A stretch of DNA of 64,000 nt from NCBI RefSeq assembly GCF_029395535.1, contig NZ_CP113920.1:1054001-1118000 (forward strand), in the 5' to 3' direction. The position numbers and the translations under genes are program-made. Under the pieces are notes generated by a model. The model was given only the letters and a program-made list of their open reading frames with translations. It ran no database searches and was not told where the DNA came from. This document shows positions 37,194 through 45,213 of the stretch, in pieces; the stretch's first letter is position 1, and the number at the start of each line of letters is the position of its first letter. This stretch comes from Bifidobacterium sp. ESL0732. Lineage in GTDB: Bacteria > Actinomycetota > Actinomycetes > Actinomycetales > Bifidobacteriaceae.

Positions 37194-37661
37194 TTATCGC
37201 GTCGATTGTTTTGTCTCGTACTTGAGGATGTCGCCGGGCTGGCAGTCCAGCGCCTCGCAGATGCCGGCCAGTGTCGTAAAACGAATGGCTGCCACACGGT
37301 TGTTCTTGATCTTCGAGAGATTGACGTTCGAGATGCCAACCTCGTCCGCCAGATCCTTGAGCGACATATGCCGGTCGACCATCACCTTGTCGAGTTCCAG
37401 CACGATAGTGCCTTTAGGCTCTTTCGGCCCATTGTCGTTTTCAGAAGGTGGGGTAATCGCATCGGTAGTGGTGTGTTGTTCTTGGGCAAGGCGTACTTTT
37501 TCCTCATACGTCAATGGTCTGGGACTTTTGTTTTCCGATGGGGAAGCAGCGGTATCGTATTGGCTAGTGTTGTTTGTAGCCTTTACAGATTGGCTTTCGT
37601 CGTCTGTAGATGACGTGGCATCGTATGATGTCGAACGGTCAGAGTGTTGTTTGAAAATCAT
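37194..37661 (-). CDS. HTH regulator with low-complexity N-terminus
   Basis: A 155-residue protein. The first 80 residues are polar and repetitive (Ser, Asp, Thr, Gln) and probably disordered. Residues about 84-150 form an Xre/Cro-type helix-turn-helix, LELDKVMVDRHMSLKDLADEVGIS then NVNLSKIKNNRVAAIRFTTLAGICEALDCQPGDILKYE. This short HTH is the YozG type normally encoded right after a DUF2975 membrane protein, as here (11-bp gap, same strand). AAGGAAG precedes the start at 37661. The long N-terminal extension is unusual; the standard protein is about 70-80 residues. Confidence 0.85.
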   Translation of the reverse strand: MIFKQHSDRSTSYDATSSTDDESQSVKATNNTSQYDTAASPSENKSPRPLTYEEKVRLAQEQHTTTDAITPPSENDNGPKEPKGTIVLELDKVMVDRHMSLKDLADEVGISNVNLSKIKNNRVAAIRFTTLAGICEALDCQPGDILKYETKQSTR

Positions 37662-37672
37662 GATTCGCTTCC

Positions 37673-38290
37673 TTATATCAGCTGATCATGTTCGCGTTGC
37701 AATTGCTCGCCATATCTCAAAATGCGCGTGATGCACAGAATGAAAATCCCGATGATAAGATATCCAAAGCCATCGGTGGAATTGGCGATATCGCTGTAAT
37801 AATCGTTATGAGTGCCGATTCCATACGTATCTACCATTCCATCGGTATATCCAGTCACAAAACCAGTCCAGAAATCAACGGAAGCTATCACGATGGCTAC
37901 AGATATAAAACACCAGCCGATTCTGTGTACGTTTTTGACGATGGAATCCCGAAAAGGCGTCGGCTCCTCACCATTTTCCGGCCGGTGGATGGTTTTAAAA
38001 GCATCGCTGAGGTTTTTGGCGGCATATGCCACGATGAGCAATATGGCAATGCCTTCAAGCGTATACCACACAAGTGCCACTTTATGTTCCGAGACTTTTT
38101 GGAATGTAGTATCGAGGGCAAAGCCGTAAATATTCGGAAGCTTGGTGTCTTTGAGAAAATCTGGGCAAGGCTGGCCGGCACCGAGGAAAATTCCGCCGGC
38201 GAGCAGAACCACTGATGCGACGATGTTGAACCATTCGAGGATTTTCGCGGCCCACATGATGAAGGCGTCGACCTTATTGGTTTCATACAT
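37673..38290 (-). CDS. DUF2975-type membrane protein
   Basis: A 205-residue protein with four hydrophobic segments, near residues 10-35 (IVASVVLLAGGIFLGAG), 70-90 (ALVWYTLEGIAILLIVAYAAK), 120-142 (IGWCFISVAIVIASVDFWTG) and 172-192 (FGYLIIGIFILCITRIL). The tail LRYGEQLQREHDQLI matches the end of DUF2975 proteins, which are encoded immediately before a YozG-like HTH gene. Such pairs are thought to act as a membrane-linked regulator, but their signal is not known. AAGGAG precedes the ATG. It is divergent from the CPBP protease gene with 154 bp between. Confidence 0.75.
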   Translation of the reverse strand: MYETNKVDAFIMWAAKILEWFNIVASVVLLAGGIFLGAGQPCPDFLKDTKLPNIYGFALDTTFQKVSEHKVALVWYTLEGIAILLIVAYAAKNLSDAFKTIHRPENGEEPTPFRDSIVKNVHRIGWCFISVAIVIASVDFWTGFVTGYTDGMVDTYGIGTHNDYYSDIANSTDGFGYLIIGIFILCITRILRYGEQLQREHDQLI

Positions 38291-38444
38291 GGCGTTGCTC
38301 CTTTATCGATTACAAACTTGCTTGATAGCAAGAGCATATCACTAATCAACAAAAAATTAATGATAAACATTAAAAAAATTATGAATTTCGATACGTTTAT
38401 GGTATTTTGAATATATTCCAAAAAATCGGGAAGCGGAGGAGAAG

Positions 38445-39728
38445 ATGGTCGAGCCAGGGAAGAAGGCGACAGGTGACATGGGGAGCTTGAACGGGTTGAA
38501 TGTCACGGACGTTCCGCGAGATCCGAATAACTCCTACGTTTCGAATGGCATGGATAACGTCAACAAAATAAACCGAAATAATGGCGTAGATGGTTCTGGT
38601 TGTCATGGAGGCGGTGACCGTTTAAATGATTCTGGCCATGTTGACGGCGTTGATGGCGTTGACGGTGAAAGTGGTGAGAACGCCGTTGCTGCAGAAGGAG
38701 AAGTTGATGAAAGAGCTGCGACGGCATTGAATGTTCAAGATGGACCTTCCAAGCCGTCTGCGCCATTCCAACAGCCGCAAGTTGAAGCTAAACCGTTGAG
38801 CCCAGACGGGCAGCGACGGCACGATGTGGGACACCAGGCCGCAATCATCTGGGGCTTCGTAGTGCTGTGGCTCGTATTGCAGGTGATTGGTGTTGTTTTC
38901 GCTATGCTTGGCCATATGCCGGAGAAGAAAACAGACGCCGTGGTCGGCACCGTCAGCGAGCCAATCGCCATCCTCGTCGTACTACTGGCGTGTCGGAAGC
39001 TCTATATCGACAAATCGCAAGGCTCAAGGTCAATGCGTTTCACGATACGTCTCTCATCCCGAAAACCGATGAACTGGCGGATGTGGCTCTGCTTGCTTAT
39101 CGCGATGCTGGCTTTCGCGGCGGTCGGCGACCTGTTCGCCCAAGGTTTCCAAGGCGCGCTGGATCTGTTGGGATGGTCGCAACATAGCAATGGCGACGAG
39201 ATTGACCAGATGGTGAACAGCTCAATCTTTGGTCTGCTTTCGTTGGGTTTCGTCGGGCCTGTGACCGAGGAACTGCTGATGCGTGGCATCGTGATGCCGA
39301 ATCTGGAACGCTATGGCAGGATTTTCGCCATCGTAACGTCAGCGTTGCTGTTCGGCTTCATCCATGGCGACATCAGCCAAGGATTCAATGCCGTGCTGCT
39401 GGGCTTGGTGCTCGGTTGGATGGCCAGCGAGTATTCTGTCGCATGGTCGATGAGCATGCACATCTTCTACAATCTCGTGATTTGCGAAGGAGTCGGAAGG
39501 CTGTTCGGCATGCTTGCCGAGCCCATGCAGACCGTGGCGCAGTGGACGTTCGATGGTGTCTTCTTCTTCGTCGCCATCGTGTTGGTGGTAGTGAACAAGG
39601 ACAAGATCATAGCCTGGTACCGCCGCAACCGTAGCCCCAAGCACACCTACCGTGGCTGGCGCTCACCGTTGTTCATCTTCACCTTGGTGGCGTTCCTCTT
39701 CTTCGCGCTGACCAGGATTTCGTTCTGA
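38445..39728 (+). CDS. CPBP-family intramembrane metalloprotease
   Basis: A 427-residue protein. The first 125 residues are a cytoplasmic, Asp/Gly/Asn-rich region of low complexity (GVDGSGCHGGGDRLNDSGHVDGVDGVDGESG, in part). The membrane core of about eight segments holds the three CPBP motifs: EELLMR (EExxxR) near residue 273, FGFIHGD (FxxxH) near 302 and HIFYNL (HxxxN) near 338. These proteases of the Abi/CAAX group process lipopeptides or peptides, and bacteriocin loci often carry them as self-immunity proteins. GGAGGAG precedes the ATG. Downstream lies the rpsT terminator, which is shared by the convergent pair. Confidence 0.88.
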   Translation: MVEPGKKATGDMGSLNGLNVTDVPRDPNNSYVSNGMDNVNKINRNNGVDGSGCHGGGDRLNDSGHVDGVDGVDGESGENAVAAEGEVDERAATALNVQDGPSKPSAPFQQPQVEAKPLSPDGQRRHDVGHQAAIIWGFVVLWLVLQVIGVVFAMLGHMPEKKTDAVVGTVSEPIAILVVLLACRKLYIDKSQGSRSMRFTIRLSSRKPMNWRMWLCLLIAMLAFAAVGDLFAQGFQGALDLLGWSQHSNGDEIDQMVNSSIFGLLSLGFVGPVTEELLMRGIVMPNLERYGRIFAIVTSALLFGFIHGDISQGFNAVLLGLVLGWMASEYSVAWSMSMHIFYNLVICEGVGRLFGMLAEPMQTVAQWTFDGVFFFVAIVLVVVNKDKIIAWYRRNRSPKHTYRGWRSPLFIFTLVAFLFFALTRISF

Positions 39729-39768
39729 GCCACGGGTTCGACGCGGTGGAGCCGACGGTGCAAATAAC

Positions 39769-39823
39769 AAAACTCCTCCGGTTTCCAAAGGATATTGAAA
39801 TCCCGGAAACCGAAGGAGTCTTT
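39769..39823 (-). terminator. Terminator of rpsT
   Basis: 18-19 bp arms at 39769-39786 and 39805-39823, complementary apart from one G-T pair and one bulged base, with an 18-nt loop. On the minus strand it runs out into TTTTGTTATTT. It lies between convergent rpsT and the CPBP gene and is likely bidirectional. Confidence 0.85.
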
Positions 39824-39857
39824 ACTGACCCTAAGGTCGATGCCTAAAGCGAAAAGC

Positions 39858-40118
39858 TCACATCTTGTTGATGGCGACTGCGAGATTCGACTTGCGGTTG
39901 GCGGCCTGGTTCTTGTGAACCACGCCCGCGCTGGCGGCCTTGTCGAGTTTCTGGCCGGCGATCTGGTAAGCAGCCTGGGCTGCTGCCTTGTCTCCGGACT
40001 CGATGGCTTCACGGGTCTTGCGAATCGCAGTCTTCAGGCTGGACTTCACGGACACGTTGCGCTTGTGCGCCTTTTCATTGGTCAGCACGCGCTTCTTCTG
40101 CGACTTAATGTTTGCCAC
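39858..40118 (-). CDS. rpsT: 30S ribosomal protein S20
   Basis: An 86-residue basic protein beginning [20 protein letters not shown], the S20 N-terminus, and ending [14 protein letters not shown]20 binds the 5' and 3' minor domains of 16S rRNA. Translation starts at GTG 40118, seven bases after GGAG; an in-frame ATG 15 bases upstream overlaps that site and is rejected. Divergent from lepA with 261 bp between, which must hold both promoters. Confidence 0.96.
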   Translation of the reverse strand: MANIKSQKKRVLTNEKAHKRNVSVKSSLKTAIRKTREAIESGDKAAAQAAYQIAGQKLDKAASAGVVHKNQAANRKSNLAVAINKM

Positions 40119-40379
40119 AATTTCTCCAAACAACGTTTTCTATAAGGACATACAAGACTTTAGGATAACACCTTATGCCGATATTTCGTGCGTATTTGAA
40201 GGAAATGAAGTTGCGTGTTTCATCATTGCTTGATTTCTTATGCATTTTATAATGTTCCCCGGCAATAATTTCCGGTAGCTCTTTGCCTACCTCGGCCGAT
40301 AGAATAAGACGTAGCAAAAGAAAAAGCGGAGTCGGAGAGGTTCCGCCAAGAAACGTTTGGGTATGAAGGAGTGGCATCA

Positions 40380-42272
40380 GTGACTGAGGCGAAGAACAAA
40401 CCGGGATTCACCGATCAATCGCTGATTCGTAATTTCTGCATCATCGCGCATATCGACCACGGCAAGTCCACGGTGGCCGACCGCATCCTCCAGCTTTCCG
40501 GCATCGTGCCACAACGCGAGATGCACGACCGGTTCCTCGACCGCATGGACATCGAGCAGGAACGTGGCATCACCATCAAGTCACAGGCCGTGCGCGTGCC
40601 GTGGACCTTCGACGGGCAGGAATACACGCTTGGCATGATCGATACTCCGGGGCATGTCGATTTCACTTACGAGGTCTCGCGTGCGCTGGCCGCATGCGAG
40701 GGCGCGGTGCTGCTGGTCGATGCCACACAGGGCATCGAGGCTCAGACACTCTCCAACCTCTATATGGCCATCGAGGACGACCTGACCATCATTCCGGTCC
40801 TGAACAAGATCGACCTGCCCAGTGCCGAACCCGACAAGCACGCCGAGGAGATCGCGAACCTGTTGGGTTGCAAGCCGAGTGATGTGCTGCGTGTCTCCGG
40901 TAAGACCGGCGAAGGCATCAAAGACCTGCTCGACCAGATCGTGCTGGAAATTCCTGCCCCGCACGGCGACCCCAAGGCCCCCGCCCGCGCGCTGATATTC
41001 GATTCTGTCTACGATACCTATCGAGGCATCGTAACCTATATCCGTATGGTCGACGGCGAGCTCAAAAGCCGTGAAAAGGTACATATGATGGGCATCGGTA
41101 TGACGCACGAGCCCATCGAGATCGGCGTGATCAGCCCGGACATGACCCCGACCAAGGCGCTCGGCGCCGGTGAGGTCGGCTACATCATCACCGGAGCGAA
41201 GGACGTCAGCCAATCCAAAGTCGGTGACACCGTCACCTCGGCGTTGCGTCCTGCCACCGAGCCACTGCCAGGCTACCGTGACCCGCATCCCATGGTCTAC
41301 GCCGGCATCTTCCCGATTGACAACGCCCAATTCCCGGAACTGCGCGACGCGCTTGACAAGCTCAAGTTGAACGATGCGGCCTTGACTTACGAGCCGGAAA
41401 CGTCGGTGGCGCTGGGATTCGGCTTCCGCTGTGGCTTCCTAGGGCTGCTGCACATGGAGATTGTGGTCGAACGTCTGAGCCGTGAGTTCGGGCTCGACCT
41501 CATTTCCACCGCTCCGAACGTGACCTATAAAGTCACCACAGAGGATGGAACGCTGCACGAGGTCAAAAACCCGAGCGAATTCCCGGACGGCAAGATCAAG
41601 CAGATCGTCGAACCGATGGTCGCGGCCGACATTATCACCCCCAAGGAATTCATCGGTTCGGTGATGGACCTGTGCCAGGACCATCGCGGCGAAATGGGCA
41701 CGATGGAGTATCTGAGCCCGGAGCGTGTCGAGATGCACTACCGCATTCCGCTCGCCGAGATCGTCTTCGACTTCTTCGACCAGCTCAAAAGCCGCACCAA
41801 AGGCTACGCCTCCCTCGACTACCACGAGGACGGCGAACAGGCCGCGGACCTTGTAAAGGTCGATATCCTCATCCAGGGCGAGAAGGTCGATGCGTTCAGC
41901 GCCATCGTCCACCGCGACAAGTCGTACAGCTACGGCGTGATGATGACCAAGAAGCTCTCCAAGCTCATTCCGCGCCAGCAGTTCGAGATTCCGATTCAGG
42001 CCGCCATCGGCTCGCGCGTCATCGCCCGTGAGACCATTCGTGCCCTGCGCAAGGACGTGCTCGCCAAGTGCTATGGCGGCGACATCACCCGTAAGCGCAA
42101 GCTGCTCGAGAAGCAGAAGGCCGGCAAGAAGCGTATGAAGATGCTCGGTCATGTCGAGGTTCCGCAGGAGGCGTTCGTCGCCGCGCTATCCACCGGCGAG
42201 GCCGGAGCCAACAAGTCCATGGATATCGACACCAAAAACAAGATTCGTGCCGCCGAAAAGGCCGTGAAGTAA
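40380..42272 (+). CDS. lepA: Elongation factor 4 (LepA)
   Basis: A 630-residue translational GTPase that back-translocates or remodels stalled ribosomes. Domain order is that of EF4: G domain with [16 protein letters not shown], the switch [20 protein letters not shown] and NKIDLP; domain II; the EF-G-like domains III and V; and the LepA-specific C-terminus with [25 protein letters not shown] 40380 is chosen because AAGGAG (40366-40371) lies eight bases upstream; the in-frame GTG at 40371 would overlap that site. Linked to rpsT as in many bacteria. Confidence 0.96.
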   Translation: MTEAKNKPGFTDQSLIRNFCIIAHIDHGKSTVADRILQLSGIVPQREMHDRFLDRMDIEQERGITIKSQAVRVPWTFDGQEYTLGMIDTPGHVDFTYEVSRALAACEGAVLLVDATQGIEAQTLSNLYMAIEDDLTIIPVLNKIDLPSAEPDKHAEEIANLLGCKPSDVLRVSGKTGEGIKDLLDQIVLEIPAPHGDPKAPARALIFDSVYDTYRGIVTYIRMVDGELKSREKVHMMGIGMTHEPIEIGVISPDMTPTKALGAGEVGYIITGAKDVSQSKVGDTVTSALRPATEPLPGYRDPHPMVYAGIFPIDNAQFPELRDALDKLKLNDAALTYEPETSVALGFGFRCGFLGLLHMEIVVERLSREFGLDLISTAPNVTYKVTTEDGTLHEVKNPSEFPDGKIKQIVEPMVAADIITPKEFIGSVMDLCQDHRGEMGTMEYLSPERVEMHYRIPLAEIVFDFFDQLKSRTKGYASLDYHEDGEQAADLVKVDILIQGEKVDAFSAIVHRDKSYSYGVMMTKKLSKLIPRQQFEIPIQAAIGSRVIARETIRALRKDVLAKCYGGDITRKRKLLEKQKAGKKRMKMLGHVEVPQEAFVAALSTGEAGANKSMDIDTKNKIRAAEKAVK

Positions 42273-42278
42273 AGGTTC

Positions 42279-42962
42279 ATGATGGAACTGAGTGAAGTGA
42301 TTCGGGTTCGTCATGCCGTTCGGCGTTATACCGACAAGCCGATTCCGCAGGATATTGCCGTTGAGCTTCAAAACACCATCGACCAATATAACCGCGAAGG
42401 TAACTTGAGCATGCAGCTGAAGCTCAACGATCCTGCCGCATTCGAAGGTTTCCTCACCGACTACGGCATCTACAAAGGCGCCCGCAACCTCGTCGCCATC
42501 GTCTCGGATCGTACGTCGGACTGGGAGGAACGTTGCGGCTATTACGGCGCGCATGTGCTGTTGCGCGCCACACAGCTAGGACTGGATACCGGATGGGTGC
42601 GGCAGTTCGGCCGGCATCTGCGCAGGCACGTCGCATTGGAGCAAGGGGAGCGGCCCAGGTTTGCCATCGTCATGGGTTATGGAGTCAGCCACGGCCACCA
42701 GCACAAGTCCAAGCGCTACGACCAGGTCGCGCGCGTGCCCGATGGCATGGCGACGCCCACCTGGTTCCGCGCCGGCGTCGAGGCCGCGTTGCTAGCGCCC
42801 ACCTCACTGAACCAGCAGAAATTCACGTTCGCCCTGCGATCCGAAGGTCGCACCGTGGAGACCAAAGAGGGATTCGGCCCCTGCACCCGTACCGACCTCG
42901 GCATCGCCAAATGCCATTTCGAAATCGGCGCCGGCCCCGATGCCGGTTTCGTGTGGGCATGA
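42279..42962 (+). CDS. Nitroreductase-family protein
   Basis: A 227-residue FMN-dependent oxidoreductase-like protein. The FMN phosphate-binding start RVRHAVRRYTDKPIP is at the N-terminus. A putative substrate-side helix GYYGAHVLLRATQLGLDTGWV and the APTSLNQQKFTFAL segment (second flavin-binding part, here late in the chain) are visible. The ATG at 42279, with a second ATG right after it, lies 6 bp past lepA and follows AAAGG. The order of the two flavin segments looks like the nitroreductase subgroup of TM1586 type, but this is not certain. Substrate unknown. Confidence 0.8.
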   Translation: MMELSEVIRVRHAVRRYTDKPIPQDIAVELQNTIDQYNREGNLSMQLKLNDPAAFEGFLTDYGIYKGARNLVAIVSDRTSDWEERCGYYGAHVLLRATQLGLDTGWVRQFGRHLRRHVALEQGERPRFAIVMGYGVSHGHQHKSKRYDQVARVPDGMATPTWFRAGVEAALLAPTSLNQQKFTFALRSEGRTVETKEGFGPCTRTDLGIAKCHFEIGAGPDAGFVWA

Positions 42963-42993
42963 TTCCTGATTGATGATATCGCTACTGATATTA

Positions 42994-43017
42994 ATGTGAT
43001 ACCATCGTACATACAAT
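42994..43017 (+). promoter_or_regulatory. Candidate promoter/operator of the toxin-antitoxin pair
   Basis: ATGTGAT at 42994-43000 and ATCGTACAT at 43004-43012 form an imperfect inverted repeat that abuts TACAAT (43012-43017), a good -10. The ATG follows 20 bp later after TAAGGAGC. Antitoxins of this type usually repress their own promoter at such repeats. Confidence 0.4.
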
Positions 43018-43036
43018 AGACATGTAAGGAGCAATT

Positions 43037-43318
43037 ATGAGTTTGTCTGCAAGTGCGCCGAAGTCCACCAGAGTCAACTTCAGAACCGATACCGAGACCA
43101 AGGAGAAAGCGAGTTCGGTCTTTGCCAAGCTGGGGCTGGACATGTCGACCGCGCTCAATATGTTTCTGCACCAGACGGTGGTCGACCAAGCGTTGCCTTT
43201 TCGTCCTGAATTATCGGGTTTTGAGGAAAGGGTGTTCAAAGCTGCCAGCGAGCCGACGCGCTCGTTCGACAGCGTGGACGACCTGATGGAGGAGATTCGT
43301 GGCACTTCAACGCATTGA
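43037..43318 (+). CDS. RelB/DinJ-family antitoxin
   Basis: A 93-residue protein with the ribbon-helix-helix start of DinJ: STRVNFRTDTETKEKASSVFAKLGLDMSTALNMFLHQTVVDQALPF. These antitoxins bind DNA as dimers and neutralise the toxin through the C-terminal half. TAAGGAGCAATT precedes the ATG. The stop lies 20 bp inside the following toxin gene, the normal arrangement for co-translation. Both partners look intact. Confidence 0.92.
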   Translation: MSLSASAPKSTRVNFRTDTETKEKASSVFAKLGLDMSTALNMFLHQTVVDQALPFRPELSGFEERVFKAASEPTRSFDSVDDLMEEIRGTSTH

Positions 43319-43589
43319 GCGCTCGCCGACATTTCTGCGCCAGGCAAAGGCGCTTGGCAGAAAGCATTATGATCTCGACAAACTCGAGCGGGTGGTGCGT
43401 GTGCTGGTCAATGAGGACAAGGAGACCTTGCATCGTCGATACCATGACCATGCGCTGAAAGGGAATCTGAGCGTTTTCCGCGAGTTGCATATCGAGTCAG
43501 ACTGGTTGTTGATTTATCGTGTCAAACATGAGACACTGACTCTGCTGCTGGTGGAGACGGGTAGTCACCGCCAATTGCTTGGGAAGTAA
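43299..43589 (+). CDS. YafQ/RelE-family mRNA interferase toxin
   Basis: A 96-residue toxin of the YafQ group, a ribosome-dependent endoribonuclease. Candidate active-site residues are visible: His in HDHALKG, His and Asp in ELHIESDWLLIY and His in TGSHRQLL, corresponding to the catalytic set described for E. coli YafQ. Starts at GTG 43299, overlapping the antitoxin by 20 bp with GGAGG (43290-43294) in the antitoxin end as ribosome site. hemW starts 70 bp downstream and is unrelated. The pair is probably active. Confidence 0.92.
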   Translation: MALQRIERSPTFLRQAKALGRKHYDLDKLERVVRVLVNEDKETLHRRYHDHALKGNLSVFRELHIESDWLLIYRVKHETLTLLLVETGSHRQLLGK

Positions 43590-43658
43590 TCGTTCTTGAC
43601 AAGAAACGCAAGGGCACTTTATCCAGCCAATATCGTCCTCACGCTAGACTGAAACGTT

Positions 43659-45050
43659 ATGTTCGAAGTGTATATTCATGTGCCGTTTTGCTATCGGCGG
43701 TGCGGGTACTGCGATTTCAACACGTATACGGCCGTCGACATGGGCTCTGGTGCGTCGCGTGGCAATTACGCGAACCTCGCTTGCGAGGAGATGCGGCTGG
43801 TACGGGCGTGGCAGGCGCGGCATAGCATCGACGAGCCGGCGGCTTCGACGGTGTTCTTCGGGGGAGGGACGCCGACGCTGCTGCCGGCGGAGGACCTTGG
43901 ACAGATGCTGGGCGCGGTGCACGAAATCTGGGGTATTGAGGACGGTGCGGAAATCACCACCGAAGCCAATCCCGATACGGTGGATGAACGGTATTTGGAA
44001 ACGTTGGCGGCAGCAGGGTTCACACGCATTTCGTTCGGTATGCAATCGGCCGTGCCGCATGTGTTGAAAACGCTCGACCGTACGCACACGCCGGCCAATG
44101 TCGTCGCCGGAGTCAAAGCGGCGAACAAGGTCGGCTTGCGTTCCAGCGTCGACCTTATCTATGGGGCACCCGGCGAGAGTATGGACGATTGGCGTGAGTC
44201 GGTCGAGACGGCCATTGAACTGGGAGTCAACCATATATCGGCGTACGCACTGACTGTCGAACCGACCACCAAGATGGGTCGGCAGATCAAGGCCGGGCAG
44301 ATCGCCAAGCCGGATGATGACGACGAGGCAGCTAAATACGAGATCGCCGATGACCTATTCAAACAAGCCGGTCTGCAATGGTATGAGATCTCGAATTGGG
44401 CGCGACCGGGCTATGAGAGTCGACACAACTTGGGCTATTGGCGCAACGTAGACTGGGCGGGCATCGGGCCGGGTGCTCATTCGCACTACCGCACGTCGAG
44501 CGTCGGCGCATGGCAAGAACATGCCAGTAACGGCGCTCGCAATATTGACGCAGACGGATTCCGAAAAACCGAAGTTCTGCAAGACAATCATGACGAGCCG
44601 AATATAAAACAAATTCCGGTAGAGCCTGGGATGCCGATCGATATAGGGATTCAAAGTGGCGATGCCCAATTTGAGGTTGAGGATAATCGTCAATCGGACA
44701 CCAACCAGTTCGGTATGCGGGCTTGGGATATCGCCCACCCACGCAAGTGGGCCGAAGCGATGCACGCCGGCAACGTGCCGTGGCAGGGAAGCGAAGCCAT
44801 CACCCATGAGGAAAACCTTGAAGAAACGGTGATGCTAGGGTTGCGTCTGCATGAGGGCCTTGATATCCCGAGAATCGAACAGGCTTCCGGACTTGTCATT
44901 GACCGTCAAAAACTCAAATCAATCGAGCAATCGGGTTTGATAGAAATCCACGAAAACAACCGCATTATCCCAACGCTGAGAGGACGATTGCTCAACGATA
45001 CCGTCATTGAGCAGGTGCTCGATACCTGCGGCTGGTACCCAGATAATTAG
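43659..45050 (+). CDS. hemW: Radical SAM heme chaperone HemW-like
   Basis: A 463-residue HemW/HemN-like radical SAM protein. The 4Fe-4S motif is HVPFCYRRCGYCDFN (Cys 11, 15, 18), followed by FFGGGTPTLL, GAEITTEANPD, RISFGMQSAVPHVLKTLDRTH and VDLIYGAPGES. It ends with the HemN C-terminal domain (EETVMLGLRLHEGLDIP and IPTLRGRLLNDTVI). HemW binds heme and delivers it to acceptors; members with CxxxCxxC without a further Cys are HemW rather than true HemN. Residues about 288-352 are an AT-richer, polar insertion between HYRTSSVGAWQE and MRAWDIAHPRKW, absent from typical HemW. Confidence 0.9.
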   Translation: MFEVYIHVPFCYRRCGYCDFNTYTAVDMGSGASRGNYANLACEEMRLVRAWQARHSIDEPAASTVFFGGGTPTLLPAEDLGQMLGAVHEIWGIEDGAEITTEANPDTVDERYLETLAAAGFTRISFGMQSAVPHVLKTLDRTHTPANVVAGVKAANKVGLRSSVDLIYGAPGESMDDWRESVETAIELGVNHISAYALTVEPTTKMGRQIKAGQIAKPDDDDEAAKYEIADDLFKQAGLQWYEISNWARPGYESRHNLGYWRNVDWAGIGPGAHSHYRTSSVGAWQEHASNGARNIDADGFRKTEVLQDNHDEPNIKQIPVEPGMPIDIGIQSGDAQFEVEDNRQSDTNQFGMRAWDIAHPRKWAEAMHAGNVPWQGSEAITHEENLEETVMLGLRLHEGLDIPRIEQASGLVIDRQKLKSIEQSGLIEIHENNRIIPTLRGRLLNDTVIEQVLDTCGWYPDN

Positions 45051-45213
45051 GCAGAAGATCTTATATCTATTGGTCATAGAAAACGGCAATGTCCACGATG
45101 TGGAAGATTTTTCCTGAAAATGGACATGGATACATTCCTGACATCCCATACCGCTAATCTATGAGAGCACTCGTAACGGAGTATTTGGTTATCGGAAGCT
45201 AGAGGTGATTGTG

